A stretch of DNA of 64,000 nt from Frigidibacter oleivorans (GTDB taxonomy: Bacteria > Pseudomonadota > Alphaproteobacteria > Rhodobacterales > Rhodobacteraceae). The DNA is taken from positions 96,334 to 160,333 of the forward strand of contig NZ_RJRZ01000008.1 of assembly GCF_003993775.1 (NCBI RefSeq), written 5' to 3'. Shown piece after piece: positions 9,911 to 18,451 of the stretch (position 1 is the stretch's first letter; every line of letters starts with the position of its first letter). The position numbers were made by a program, and so were the translations under genes. The notes beneath the pieces were generated by a model that worked only from the letters and a program-made list of their open reading frames with translations, did not search any database and was not told the origin of the DNA.

Positions 9911-10686
9911 GCGTCCAACTCGATCCAGACCGGCACATGGTCCGAGGGCTTGTCGCGGCCGCGGACCTCCTTGTCGATGCCGGCGGCCAGCAGCAGGTCG
10001 GCCGCCTGCGGGGTCAGCAGCAGGTGGTCGATGCGGATGCCGTTGTTCCGCTCCCACGCGCCGGCCTGATAGTCCCAGAAAGAATAATGGCCGGGGCGCG
10101 GCTCGCGGGCGCGGAAGGCGTCGGTCAGCCCGAGGTTCAGCATCCGGCGAAAGGCGGCGCGGGTGTCGGGCAGGAACAGCGCGTCGGTCAGCCAGGCATC
10201 GGGCTTCGCCGCATCCTCGCGCTGCGGGATCACGTTGTAGTCGCCGGCGAAGACCGCCGCCTCCTCGCCCGCCAGCACGGCGCGCACCCGGGCCTCCATC
10301 CGCGCCATCCAGGCCAGCTTGTAGTCGTATTTCGGCCCCGGCGCCGGATTGCCGTTGGGCAGGTAGAGCCCGCAGATCCTGAGCGCCCGGTCGCCCGTCA
10401 CCACCGCCTCGATCCAGCGGGCCTGTTCGTCGCTCTCGTCGCCGGGCAGGCCGCGGCGGATATCCTCCATCGGCAGCCGCGACAGGATCGCCACGCCGTT
10501 GAAGCCCTTCTGGCCATGCGTCTCGACCCGGTAGCCCATGTCCTCGAACACGGCGCGGGGGAAGGCCTCGTCCACCGACTTGATTTCCTGCAGCAGCACC
10601 ACCTCGGGCTGCGCCTCGGACAGCCAGGCGGGCAGGGCCTCGGCCCGGGCCTTGATGCCGTTGATGTTGAAGGTGGCGATCTTCAT
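9907..10686 (-). CDS. xthA: exodeoxyribonuclease III (AP endonuclease)
   Basis: XthA cuts DNA at abasic sites and trims 3' ends in base-excision repair. The 259 residues carry the whole EEP-fold active site: Asn7 in FNINGI, Glu34 in LLQEIK, the Y of YLPNG, D-N in FAGDYNVIP, the RIDHLL motif, and the final SDHVP with the catalytic His. The start MKIATFNING is the invariant family start. It is the first gene of a two-gene unit with the NUDIX hydrolase. Confidence 0.95.
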   Translation of the reverse strand: MKIATFNINGIKARAEALPAWLSEAQPEVVLLQEIKSVDEAFPRAVFEDMGYRVETHGQKGFNGVAILSRLPMEDIRRGLPGDESDEQARWIEAVVTGDRALRICGLYLPNGNPAPGPKYDYKLAWMARMEARVRAVLAGEEAAVFAGDYNVIPQREDAAKPDAWLTDALFLPDTRAAFRRMLNLGLTDAFRAREPRPGHYSFWDYQAGAWERNNGIRIDHLLLTPQAADLLLAAGIDKEVRGRDKPSDHVPVWIELDA

Positions 10687-10793
10687 GCCTGCGCGTCGTC
10701 CTTCGATGGGCTGCGGTCGGTCCGGACCCAGCCTTAGCAGGCCCGGGCGCGCCGGGGCAATGCGGCGGCGCGCGGGCGGCGGTGTGCCCGGCG

Positions 10794-11591
10794 CTATCCG
10801 GCCAGCGCGCCGGGCTGGGCCACCGGGCCGGGCGGCAGGGCCTCGCCGGCGAGCGCGGCGGGAATCGCATCGTTCGCGATATTCCGAACCCCCGGCAAGG
10901 CGGCCAGCCACAGCGCGTCGAGCGCGGCCAGCGCCGCCGGGTCGAACCGGCCGAGGTCTTCCCAATAGCGGCCCGAGGGCACGAAATAGGCAAGCTCCGC
11001 CTCGCGCGCCAATGCGGCGGCGACGGCGGCGGCATCCGCGACGGGCGGGGCCACGGCATCGAGCGTCGCGGGCGTCGCGCGGGGGAAGGTCAGGCGCGAG
11101 GGGCCGGCGGACAGGTTGACCAGCGTGCAGCCCTGCCGCGCCGCGAGGATCGCCAGCCGGGTCGCCTTCGCCTCCAGCGATTGCAGGGTGATGTCGGGGC
11201 GCAGCGGGTCCGCGCTGCCGCGCCCGTAGAAATGGGTGGGGCCATCGGCCGGGTAGTGCATGTCGCAGCCGAGGAAGGCGATGCGGCGCGGCCGGTATTC
11301 CGCCAGCAGCCAGTAGGCCGCGGTGAAGGCCATGGTTGCGCCTGCATACACGAAGCCGCCGAAGGCATTCTGCGCCGGAACGAAATCGGCCTCGGTCACG
11401 ATGCGGGCGCCCGGCGGCGGATCGGCGGGCATCCGTTCCGGGGCGAAGTCCCAGGGATGGATCAGCAGATCCCAGTCCGGTCGCACCGCCCAGGCGTTGT
11501 TGATCGCGGCAATCCGGTCGAAGGGCGCGCGCGGCCAGTCGCGGCAGGCCGTCACCCCGGGGCCGGAGCCAAGAAGCAGGATCGTGGTCAT
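10794..11591 (-). CDS. conserved hypothetical protein, DUF115-like Rossmann fold
   Basis: A 265-residue cytoplasmic protein of unknown function. It begins with a beta strand and glycine loop (LLLGSGPGV), followed by AAINNAWAVRPDWDLLIHPWDF. A second strand-loop IAFLGCDMHYP and the short motif GPTHFYGRG come later. This pattern recalls DUF115-type proteins (motility accessory factor and pterin-pyrophosphokinase-like folds, often near glycan genes), but the match is from memory of the motif only. No carbohydrate genes lie beside it. The start at 11591 is the first codon of the Rossmann strand; an upstream in-frame start adds 28 unconvincing residues. Confidence 0.6.
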   Translation of the reverse strand: MTTILLLGSGPGVTACRDWPRAPFDRIAAINNAWAVRPDWDLLIHPWDFAPERMPADPPPGARIVTEADFVPAQNAFGGFVYAGATMAFTAAYWLLAEYRPRRIAFLGCDMHYPADGPTHFYGRGSADPLRPDITLQSLEAKATRLAILAARQGCTLVNLSAGPSRLTFPRATPATLDAVAPPVADAAAVAAALAREAELAYFVPSGRYWEDLGRFDPAALAALDALWLAALPGVRNIANDAIPAALAGEALPPGPVAQPGALAG

Positions 11592-11705
11592 CGGAAGTCT
11601 GCGGTTCGCTGCGGTCGCGTACAGACTATGCTGCAAATGCGAAAACGCGAAGCACGAATGCTTCCCCGACGTCACTTTCCGGGACCAAGGGTCATATCGG
11701 CCGCC

Positions 11706-12977
11706 TCACCGGGCGCGCGACACCAGCAGCTTGTCGATCCTGAGCCCGTCGAGGTCCACCACCTCGAACCGCCATCCGGCATGGGCGAGCGTCTCGCCCA
11801 GGGTCGGCAGGCGGCGCATCCGGTCCAGCACGAAGCCCGCCACGGTGTCGAAATCGCCCTCGGGCCGGCGCAGGCCCAGACGGTCGGCGAATTCGTCGAT
11901 GGGCATCCAGCCGGCCACCAGCCACGACCCGTCCTCGCGCGCGATCATCGCCGGTTCCTCCTCGTCCTCCGGGGCGACGAAGGTGCCGGTGATCGCCTCC
12001 AGCAGGTCCATGGGCGAGACGACGCCCTGGAAATGGCCGTATTCGTCATGGACCAGCACCAGATGCGCGCGCGAGTTGCGCATATGGCCGATCACCACAT
12101 CGGCGCCGGCCACGTCGAGCACCACCGGCGCGGGGCGCACGAGGTCGCGCAGCGGGCGGTCCTCGGGGTTCCAGGCCAGCAGATCGCGCGCCGCCACCAC
12201 GCCCAGGATATCGTCCGGGCCGCCGTCGCGGACCGGCAGCCGCGACCGGCGGGCGGCCAGCGCCTGCGCGCGGATCGTCTCGACCGGGTCGGCCAGGTCG
12301 ATCATCTCCACCTCGCGCCGCGGGGTCATCAGCGCGCGGGCGCTGCGGTCGGCCACCCGCATCACGCCCGCGATCATCTCGCGCTCGCCGGGGGCGAGGA
12401 TGCCGGCACGTTCGGCCTCGGCGATGGTCATGCGGACCTCGTCATCGGTCATCCGGTTCTCGGCCTCGCCCGACTGGCCGATCAGGCGCAGCACCGTCTG
12501 GCCGGACAGGTCGAGGAACCACACGACCGGCGTCGTCAGCCGCGCGATCAGCGCCATGGCGGGGGCCATGCGCGCGGCCATCGCCTCGGGGTCGCGCAGC
12601 GCGATCTGCTTCGGCACCAGCTCGCCCACGATCAGCGACAGATAGGTGATGGCCGCCACCACCAGCCCCACGCCCGCCGGCCCCGCGACTTGGTCCGGTA
12701 CGCCCGCCTCGGCCAGCGCCAGCGACAGCCGCTGGCCCAGTGTGGCCCCCGACACGGCGCCCGACAGCACGCCGACCAGGGTGATGCCGATCTGCACGGT
12801 GGACAGGAACCGTCCCGGATCCTGCTGCAGGTCCAGCGCCACCGCCGCGCCGCGGCGCCCATCCTCGGCCAGAACCTTCAGCCGGGCGGCGCGGGCCGAG
12901 ACGATGGCAAGTTCCGACAGCGCCAGCGCCCCGTTGCAGAGCGTCAGCATGAGCACGATGGCGATTTCGAGGATCAT
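11706..12977 (-). CDS. CNNM/CBS-domain membrane protein (hemolysin C / CorC family)
   Basis: A 423-residue inner-membrane protein. The N-terminal CNNM (DUF21) domain has three to four membrane segments (about residues 3-22, 60-85, 100-125, 135-160), with the family feature SLIVGELVPKQIALRDPE. Two CBS domains follow (about 205-320), then a CorC_HlyC transporter-associated domain at the C-terminus. Family members affect Mg2+/Co2+ efflux and cation homeostasis; the old name hemolysin is misleading. erpA starts 55 bases upstream on the same strand, so co-transcription is possible. Confidence 0.9.
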   Translation of the reverse strand: MILEIAIVLMLTLCNGALALSELAIVSARAARLKVLAEDGRRGAAVALDLQQDPGRFLSTVQIGITLVGVLSGAVSGATLGQRLSLALAEAGVPDQVAGPAGVGLVVAAITYLSLIVGELVPKQIALRDPEAMAARMAPAMALIARLTTPVVWFLDLSGQTVLRLIGQSGEAENRMTDDEVRMTIAEAERAGILAPGEREMIAGVMRVADRSARALMTPRREVEMIDLADPVETIRAQALAARRSRLPVRDGGPDDILGVVAARDLLAWNPEDRPLRDLVRPAPVVLDVAGADVVIGHMRNSRAHLVLVHDEYGHFQGVVSPMDLLEAITGTFVAPEDEEEPAMIAREDGSWLVAGWMPIDEFADRLGLRRPEGDFDTVAGFVLDRMRRLPTLGETLAHAGWRFEVVDLDGLRIDKLLVSRAR

Positions 12978-13031
12978 GGTCCCGTCACGATCGGACGTGG
13001 GCCGGCACCGTCAGCCGCGCGGTCCCGGCGG

Positions 13032-13400
13032 TCACAGCGAAAAGCTGGTGCCGCAGCCGCAGGAGGAGGTGGCATTCGGATTGTCGATGACGAAGCGCGC
13101 GCCGATCAGTTCCTCGGAAAAGTCGATCACCGCGTTCTGCAGGAAGGGCAGCGACACCGGATCGACCAGCACCTTCTGCCCGTCGGCTTCCAGCACCAGA
13201 TCGTCGGGCGCGGGATCGTCCAGCCGGATGTCGTACAGGAACCCGGAACAGCCGCCGCCCTCGACCGCGACGCGCAGGGCCTTGCCCTCGCCGCTGGCGG
13301 CGTTGATCTCGGCCAGACGGGTGAAGGCGCGGGGGGTGACTTTCGGCGGAAGGGCCAGATCCATCGGGAAAACCCGTATCATTTCGGTGATGTCCGACAT
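13032..13400 (-). CDS. erpA: iron-sulfur cluster insertion protein ErpA (A-type carrier)
   Basis: An A-type carrier that delivers Fe-S clusters to apoproteins. The 122 residues hold the three conserved cysteines, Cys51 in EGGGCSGF and Cys114/Cys116 in SSCGCG. The start at 13400 (MSDITEMIRV) lies close to the divergent dgt gene, 83 bases away, so the two share a promoter region. The alternative name SufA/IscA cannot be excluded from sequence alone. Confidence 0.88.
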   Translation of the reverse strand: MSDITEMIRVFPMDLALPPKVTPRAFTRLAEINAASGEGKALRVAVEGGGCSGFLYDIRLDDPAPDDLVLEADGQKVLVDPVSLPFLQNAVIDFSEELIGARFVIDNPNATSSCGCGTSFSL

Positions 13401-13483
13401 ATAGGGTGCCCCAGATGATGCCGCAAGGCGAGACGCGCGCCGGTGCCCCGCCGCAGCCGGACCGGACGACCAGAGAAGGCCCC

Positions 13484-14656
13484 ATGTTCGCCCCCTATGC
13501 CTGCCAGCCCGACGCAAGCCGCGGCCGACTTCACGACGAGCGGATGTCGACCTTCCGTTCACCCTTCCAGCGCGACCGCGACCGGATCATCCATTCCTCG
13601 GCCTTCCGCCGGCTGAAGCACAAGACGCAGGTCTTCGTGGAACACGAGGGCGACTATTACCGCACCCGGCTGACCCACACGATCGAGGTGGCGCAGGTCG
13701 CACGCACCATCGCCGGGCATCTGGGGCTGAACACCGACCTGGCCGAGGCGGTGGCGCTGGCGCATGATCTGGGCCATCCGCCCTTCGGCCATACCGGCGA
13801 GGATGCGCTCGCCGCGCTGATGCAGCCCTTCGGCGGGTTCGACCACAATGCGCAGGCGCTGCGCATCGTCACCCGGCTGGAACGGCATTACGCGGATTTC
13901 GACGGGCTGAACCTGACCTGGGAAACGCTGGAAGGCATCGCCAAGCACAACGGTCCCGTCACCGGCCCGCGCGCCAGCGGCAGCCATGCGGTGGGCGACG
14001 GTCCGCTGCCCTATGCGCTGGCCGAGGTGAACGCGGCCTGGGATCTGGAACTGGACACCAATGCCAGCGCCGAGGCGCAGGTGGCGGCGGTGGCCGATGA
14101 CGTGGCCTACAACCACCACGACCTGCATGACGGGCTGCGCGCGGGACTTTTCACCGAGGCCGACCTGATGGACCTGCCGGTGACCGGCCCCTGTTTCGCC
14201 GAGGTGGATGCCGCCTATCCGGGGCTCGACCCCGCGCGGCGGCGGCACGAGGCGCTGCGCCGGGTCTTCGGCGTGATGGTCGAGGATGTGATCTCGGTCG
14301 CGCAGAACCGGCTGGCGGCGCTGCAGCCGCGCCACCCTGACGAGATCCGGGGGATGGAAGGGCCGATCATCCGGTTTTCCAAGCCGCTCTACCAGAACCT
14401 GAAGGCGATCAAGTCCTTCCTCTTCGCCCGGATGTATCGCGCGCCCACGGTGGTGATCGAGCGGCGGCGGGTGACGGCGATGATCGACGACCTGTTCCCG
14501 CTGTTCCTCGACCGGCCGGACCTGCTGCCCCCCGACTGGCAGCAGGATGTGGCCCGCGCCGCCGACCGCACCGAACTGGCGCGGGTGGTGCTGGACTATG
14601 TGGCGGGGATGACCGACCGCTTTGCCATCCAGGAACACCGGCGGCTTTGCGGCTGA
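13484..14656 (+). CDS. dgt: deoxyguanosinetriphosphate triphosphohydrolase-like protein
   Basis: An HD-domain dNTPase that splits dGTP (or other dNTPs) to the nucleoside and triphosphate, controlling nucleotide pools. The 390 residues begin with RSPFQRDRDRIIHSSAFRRLKHKTQVF, typical of the family. The metal site is formed by H in RTRLTHTIEV and by HDLGHPPFGHTG, with a later Asp in DDVAYNHHDL. A GAAGG-like ribosome site precedes the ATG at 13484. It is of the shorter type-2 class (YfbR/Dgt-like), which may use several dNTPs. Confidence 0.93.
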   Translation: MFAPYACQPDASRGRLHDERMSTFRSPFQRDRDRIIHSSAFRRLKHKTQVFVEHEGDYYRTRLTHTIEVAQVARTIAGHLGLNTDLAEAVALAHDLGHPPFGHTGEDALAALMQPFGGFDHNAQALRIVTRLERHYADFDGLNLTWETLEGIAKHNGPVTGPRASGSHAVGDGPLPYALAEVNAAWDLELDTNASAEAQVAAVADDVAYNHHDLHDGLRAGLFTEADLMDLPVTGPCFAEVDAAYPGLDPARRRHEALRRVFGVMVEDVISVAQNRLAALQPRHPDEIRGMEGPIIRFSKPLYQNLKAIKSFLFARMYRAPTVVIERRRVTAMIDDLFPLFLDRPDLLPPDWQQDVARAADRTELARVVLDYVAGMTDRFAIQEHRRLCG

Positions 14657-14663
14657 GGGGGCG

Positions 14664-14735
14664 GGAGGGGCGCTGCCCCTCCGGCCGCGGGCGCGTCCGT
14701 TTACCCCGATTGTTTCGGCCGGCTGGAGGGGGCGG
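14664..14735 (+). repeat. two-hairpin intergenic element, copy 3 (degenerate)
   Basis: Hairpin A is intact (14664-14671 with 14675-14682, stem GGAGGGGC, loop GCT). Hairpin B and the CCCGGGATATTT box are degenerate (TTTACCCCGATTGTTTCGG). It lies between the convergent dgt and dcd genes and probably terminates both. Confidence 0.6.
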
Positions 14736-14737
14736 GT

Positions 14738-15817
14738 TCAGGCGCGGAAGTGCTTGGACAGCTTCAGCCCCTGGCCCTGATAGTTCGAGGCGATCCCCGC
14801 GCCATACAGCCGGTCGGGCGGCGCGGCCATGCGTTCATAGACCAGCCGGCCCACCACCTGCCCGTGTTCCAGCACGAAGGGCGCCTCGTGGCAGCGCACC
14901 TCCAGCACGCCGCGGCTGCCGCGCCCCGCCGCGGCGTCATGGCCGAATCCGGGGTCGAAGAAGCCCGCGTAATGCACCCGGAATTCGCCCACCATGGCCA
15001 GGTAGGGCGCCATCTCGGCGGCATAGGCGGGGGGGATCGTCACCGCCTCGCGGCTGACGAGGATGTAGAAGGCGCCGGGATCGAGGATCACTTGCCCGTC
15101 CTCGGCCAGCATCTCTTCCCAGAAATCGCCCGGGGCATAGGCGGCGATCCGGTCGAGGTCGATCACCCCGGCATGGGGCTTGGCCCGCCAGCCCACCCGC
15201 CCGCCGCCCGCCGGGCGCAGGTCGACCGAGAAGCCCAGGCCCTGCGCGATCAGCGCCGGACCGTCCACCAGCGTCTCGGCGGCATGAAGCGTGGCGAGAT
15301 CGGCATCCGACAGCACCGCCTGCCCGATGCGGAACCGGATCTGGTTCAGCCGCATCCCCGGCCGCACCAGCACCGAGAAGGAGCGGGGGCAGATCTCGGC
15401 ATAGAGCGGACCCTTGTAGCCGGCGGGGATGCGGTCGAATTCCACGCCCTCGTCGGTGATGACGCGCGTCAGCAGGTCCAGCCGGCCCGTCGAGCTCTTG
15501 GCGTTGGCGACGGCCGAGACATGGCCGGGCAGGTCCAGCCGTTCCTTCAGCGGCACGAGGTAGACGCAGCCCTTCTCCAGCACCGCACCGGGGGTCAGGT
15601 CCATCGCATGCATGCCGAATTCGGCGATCCGGTCGGCGACGGCGCGGCCCTTGCCGGCGAGGAACGAGGCGCGGACGCGATGCGCGACGGTGCCGAGCCG
15701 CAGGTCGAGGCTGGCGGGCTGGATCTGCGCGGGGATCACCGGCTTGTCGGCCGAGATCTGGTGAAGCGCGATCATCTCGCGGATCATGCTGTCGGGCAGA
15801 ACCCCGGTCACGGTCAT
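14738..15817 (-). CDS. dcd: 2'-deoxycytidine 5'-triphosphate deaminase, long alphaproteobacterial form
   Basis: Makes dUTP from dCTP, feeding thymidylate synthesis. At 359 residues this is the long two-domain form seen in alphaproteobacteria, against about 190 residues in E. coli. The N-terminal dUTPase-like barrel has IQPASLDLRLG and VANAKSSTGRLDLLTRVITDEG; a second related domain includes the GFFDPGFG motif near 310. The start at 15817 matches MTVTGVLPDSMIREM. It pairs functionally with the neighbouring dNTPase dgt. Confidence 0.9.
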   Translation of the reverse strand: MTVTGVLPDSMIREMIALHQISADKPVIPAQIQPASLDLRLGTVAHRVRASFLAGKGRAVADRIAEFGMHAMDLTPGAVLEKGCVYLVPLKERLDLPGHVSAVANAKSSTGRLDLLTRVITDEGVEFDRIPAGYKGPLYAEICPRSFSVLVRPGMRLNQIRFRIGQAVLSDADLATLHAAETLVDGPALIAQGLGFSVDLRPAGGGRVGWRAKPHAGVIDLDRIAAYAPGDFWEEMLAEDGQVILDPGAFYILVSREAVTIPPAYAAEMAPYLAMVGEFRVHYAGFFDPGFGHDAAAGRGSRGVLEVRCHEAPFVLEHGQVVGRLVYERMAAPPDRLYGAGIASNYQGQGLKLSKHFRA

Positions 15818-15905
15818 CGGCACCCCTCCCTGCAGTACGGCTCTGCCCCTGCCTTTCGGGGCATCATAGCGCATTTTTCGCTGCAAGGACCGGGGTTTCG
15901 ATGCA

Positions 15906-15936
15906 CGAACGCCCGCCCAGAAGGGGCGGGCGTTCG
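15906..15936 (-). terminator. terminator hairpin of tRNA-Pro
   Basis: A perfect 13-bp inverted repeat (15906-15918 with 15924-15936, loop of 5) starts 5 bases after the 3' end of tRNA-Pro on the minus strand. No long T run follows. Confidence 0.75.
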
Positions 15937-15940
15937 GTGA

Positions 15941-16018
15941 TGGTCGGGCCGGCGAGATTCGAACTCGCGGCCTTCCGCCCCCCAGACGGACGCGCTAACC
16001 AGGCTGCGCCACGGCCCG
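15941..16018 (-). tRNA. tRNA-Pro(GGG)
   Basis: A 78-base cloverleaf on the minus strand. The acceptor stem is CGGGCCG with CGGCCCG, and the T loop is TTCGAAT. The anticodon loop is CTGGGGG with anticodon GGG, on the stem TCCGT with GCGGA. The terminal ACCA is encoded, so CCA is not added afterwards. Confidence 0.95.
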
Positions 16019-16095
16019 ACGCGGGCCATATAGTGCGATGGCGCGACCGGGTGCAAGCGGCAAATGACGGTGGCGCGACAGCCCGGGTGCTGCGG

Positions 16096-16938
16096 TCAGA
16101 GCGGCCGGCGCGGCGGGCCGTTCAGCCGGGCGGAAAGCTGCGCCAGACGCGGTTCCAGCCGGGCGAGCGCGGGGGCAAGGCGCGCGGCCTCGGCCCGGGT
16201 CAGGTGGCGCAGCCGCGCGGCGGCGGTGGGACGGTCGTCGGGGACATGCTCGCCCGTGCCGGTGTCGGCGGGGGTGGCCTCGGTGCCGGCGGCCGGCGGC
16301 GTCGCAGTCGCGGGCGGGGCGGGGGCGTCGCCGGCCATCAGCGACAGCAGGTCGGGCGCGCGATCCTCGACGACCTTCTCTGCGGCCCCCTTGGTCTCGG
16401 CCTTCGCGGGCGCCGTCGCGGTTCCGGCGGCCTCGCGGCGGCGGGTGCGGCGGCCGCGCGGGGCGGCGGTGTCGGGGGGCGGGCCGTCGGCCGGTTTTTC
16501 CGCAGCCGGTTCCGTCACCGGCGCGATCCGCAGGCCCTGACCCGCCGCCACCGCGCGCGTGCCCTGTTCGCGCAACAGCTTCTGCACGCCGCGAATCGTC
16601 ATCCCGTCGTCATGCAGCAGCTTGCGGATGCCGGCCAGCAGCGCCACGTCGTTCGGCCGGTAATAGCGCCGCCCGCCCGCGCGCTTCACCGGGCGGATCT
16701 GGCTGAACCGGCTTTCCCAGAACCGCAGCACATGGGCTGGGGTGGCCAGCAGCACCGACACCTCGCTGATCGTGCGGAAGGCGTCGGAGGATTTTCCCTC
16801 GGCCGCCGTCCCCGCCGCCGCCCCTGCCGCCGCTGCCCCAGCCTCGGCCCCGCCGGGCATCGCGTCGTCCGGCGCCGGCCCCTGCTGGATGTCAGGGGCG
16901 GCGGTCGGGGCGGGGCGGGTGTCGCTGTCGGGAGGCAT
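16096..16938 (-). CDS. MerR-family transcriptional regulator
   Basis: A 280-residue DNA-binding protein. Residues 1 to about 48 are Ala/Pro/Gly-rich and probably disordered. The winged HTH of MerR type spans about 52-125 ([25 protein letters not shown], then [21 protein letters not shown]), and a long Ala/Pro-rich linker leads to a basic C-terminal helix. There are no effector-domain cysteines, so metal sensing is unlikely. Its place directly after ihfA, at the end of the yceD-rpmF-plsX-fabH-ihfA block, is conserved in Rhodobacterales. AGGAG lies 6 bases before the ATG at 16938. Target genes are unknown. Confidence 0.88.
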   Translation of the reverse strand: MPPDSDTRPAPTAAPDIQQGPAPDDAMPGGAEAGAAAAGAAAGTAAEGKSSDAFRTISEVSVLLATPAHVLRFWESRFSQIRPVKRAGGRRYYRPNDVALLAGIRKLLHDDGMTIRGVQKLLREQGTRAVAAGQGLRIAPVTEPAAEKPADGPPPDTAAPRGRRTRRREAAGTATAPAKAETKGAAEKVVEDRAPDLLSLMAGDAPAPPATATPPAAGTEATPADTGTGEHVPDDRPTAAARLRHLTRAEAARLAPALARLEPRLAQLSARLNGPPRRPL

Positions 16939-17033
16939 GGGCTGCTCCTGTGGGCGGTCCGGCCCGCGGAACGGGCCGTTCGGTGGGGCCGGGCGTGACC
17001 GGCGGTGCCGCGCCGCACCGGTGCCGGATTGGC

Positions 17034-17345
17034 TCAGCGGGTGGCGCCGCGATTGCCGGCGGCGACCCGGTCCTTCATCAGATGCGAGGGCCGGAAGGTC
17101 AGCACCCGGCGGGGCGAGATCGGCACCTCGTCGCCGGTCTTGGGATTGCGGCCCACGCGCGCCGCCTTCTGCCGCACCGAGAAGGTGCCGAAGGACGAGA
17201 TCTTCACCTGCTCGCCCCGCACCAGCGCGTCGGACATGTGTTGCAGAACGGATTCCACCAGTTGCGCGGATTCGTTGCGCGACAGTCCCACCTCGCGGAA
17301 GACGGCCTCGCTCAGATCCATGCGCGTCAGTGTCTTGTCTCCCAT
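17034..17345 (-). CDS. ihfA: integration host factor subunit alpha
   Basis: The DNA-bending protein IHF is a heterodimer with IhfB and takes part in recombination and in sigma-54 promoters, among other processes. The 103 residues hold [15 protein letters not shown] helix 1, the motif [25 protein letters not shown] and the minor-groove arm tip. It lies in the usual alphaproteobacterial position after fabH. A candidate promoter of its own is marked upstream. Confidence 0.93.
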   Translation of the reverse strand: MGDKTLTRMDLSEAVFREVGLSRNESAQLVESVLQHMSDALVRGEQVKISSFGTFSVRQKAARVGRNPKTGDEVPISPRRVLTFRPSHLMKDRVAAGNRGATR

Positions 17346-17368
17346 GCCGGTCCCCCTTGTTTTGGCGA

Positions 17369-17398
17369 AGGATGGGGGCAGGGGCTATTCCGAGTCAA
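17369..17398 (-). promoter_or_regulatory. possible sigma-70 promoter of ihfA
   Basis: On the minus strand TTGACT (17393-17398) and CATCCT (17369-17374) are 18 bases apart, in an AT-richer patch upstream of ihfA. The -10 match is poor, so this is a weak call. Confidence 0.35.
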
Positions 17399-17473
17399 TA
17401 TCAATGGCTTGCGGCGGGCGGCGCAGGGCCTTGCCGAAGCGCCCCCGAACCGTGCCCGGCGGCGGGGTTGCGC

Positions 17474-18451
17474 CTACCAGCGCAGGACCACCGCGCCCCA
17501 GGCGAGGCCGCCGCCGATCGCCTCGGTCACCACGAGCTGGCCTTCGCGAATCTGCCCGCGCGCCTTGCCCACCGACAGGGCCAGCGGGATCGACGCGGCG
17601 GAGGTGTTGCCATGGTCCTGCACCGTCACCACCACCCGCTCCATCGGCACGCCCATGCGGTCGGCCGTGGCCGAGATGATGCGCAGATTGGCCTGATGCG
17701 GCACGATCCAGTCGACCTGCGCCCCGGCGAGGCCGGCCTTGTCCAGCGCGGCATGGGCGGTTTCGGCCAGTTTCTGCACGGCATGCTTGAAGACGGCATT
17801 GCCCTGCATCCGCAGATGGCCCGCCGTGCCGGTGGTGGCGACGCCGCCATCGACATACAGAAGGTCGCGGTGCCGGCCGTCGCTGTGCAGGTCGGTGGCG
17901 AGGATGCCGCGGTCTTCGGTGCCGCCCGTGCCCTCTGCCGCGTCCAGCAGCAGCGCGCCGGCGCCGTCGCCGAACAGCACGCAGGTGCCGCGGTCGTCCC
18001 AGTCCATGATCCGGCTGAAGGTCTCGGCCCCTATCACCAGCACCCGCCGCGCCTGACCCGACAGGATCAGCGCATTGGCGTTCGACAGGGCGAAAACGAA
18101 GCCCGCGCAGACCGCCTGCACGTCGAAGGCAAAGCCGGTGGTCAGCCCCAGCCCCGCCTGCACCATGGTGGCGACCGAGGGGAAGGTGAAGTCGGGGGTG
18201 GAGGTGGCGACGATGATCGCGTCCACCTGATCCGCGGCGACGCCCGCATCCTTCAGCGCCGCCTCGGCCGCGCGGATCGCCATGGACGAGGTCGTCTCGC
18301 CCTCGGCGGCGAAATGCCGCCGTTCGATCCCGGTGCGGGTCCGGATCCACTCATCCGTCGTTTCGAGCCGGTCCTCGAACCAGGCATTGGGCACGATGCG
18401 CTCGGGCAGGTAATGCCCCACGCCGCGCACCACGGCGCGGATTGCTGTCAT
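17474..18451 (-). CDS. fabH: beta-ketoacyl-ACP synthase III
   Basis: Starts fatty-acid synthesis by condensing acetyl-CoA with malonyl-ACP. The 325 residues show the thiolase-fold triad: Cys in DVQAVCAGF (about 112), His in VPHQANLRI (about 252) and Asn in DHGNTSAAS (about 282), plus the C-terminal GGGLAWGAVVLRW. Its ATG at 18451 overlaps the plsX stop as ATGA, so the two are translationally coupled. Both act at the branch between fatty-acid and phospholipid synthesis. Confidence 0.95.
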   Translation of the reverse strand: MTAIRAVVRGVGHYLPERIVPNAWFEDRLETTDEWIRTRTGIERRHFAAEGETTSSMAIRAAEAALKDAGVAADQVDAIIVATSTPDFTFPSVATMVQAGLGLTTGFAFDVQAVCAGFVFALSNANALILSGQARRVLVIGAETFSRIMDWDDRGTCVLFGDGAGALLLDAAEGTGGTEDRGILATDLHSDGRHRDLLYVDGGVATTGTAGHLRMQGNAVFKHAVQKLAETAHAALDKAGLAGAQVDWIVPHQANLRIISATADRMGVPMERVVVTVQDHGNTSAASIPLALSVGKARGQIREGQLVVTEAIGGGLAWGAVVLRW

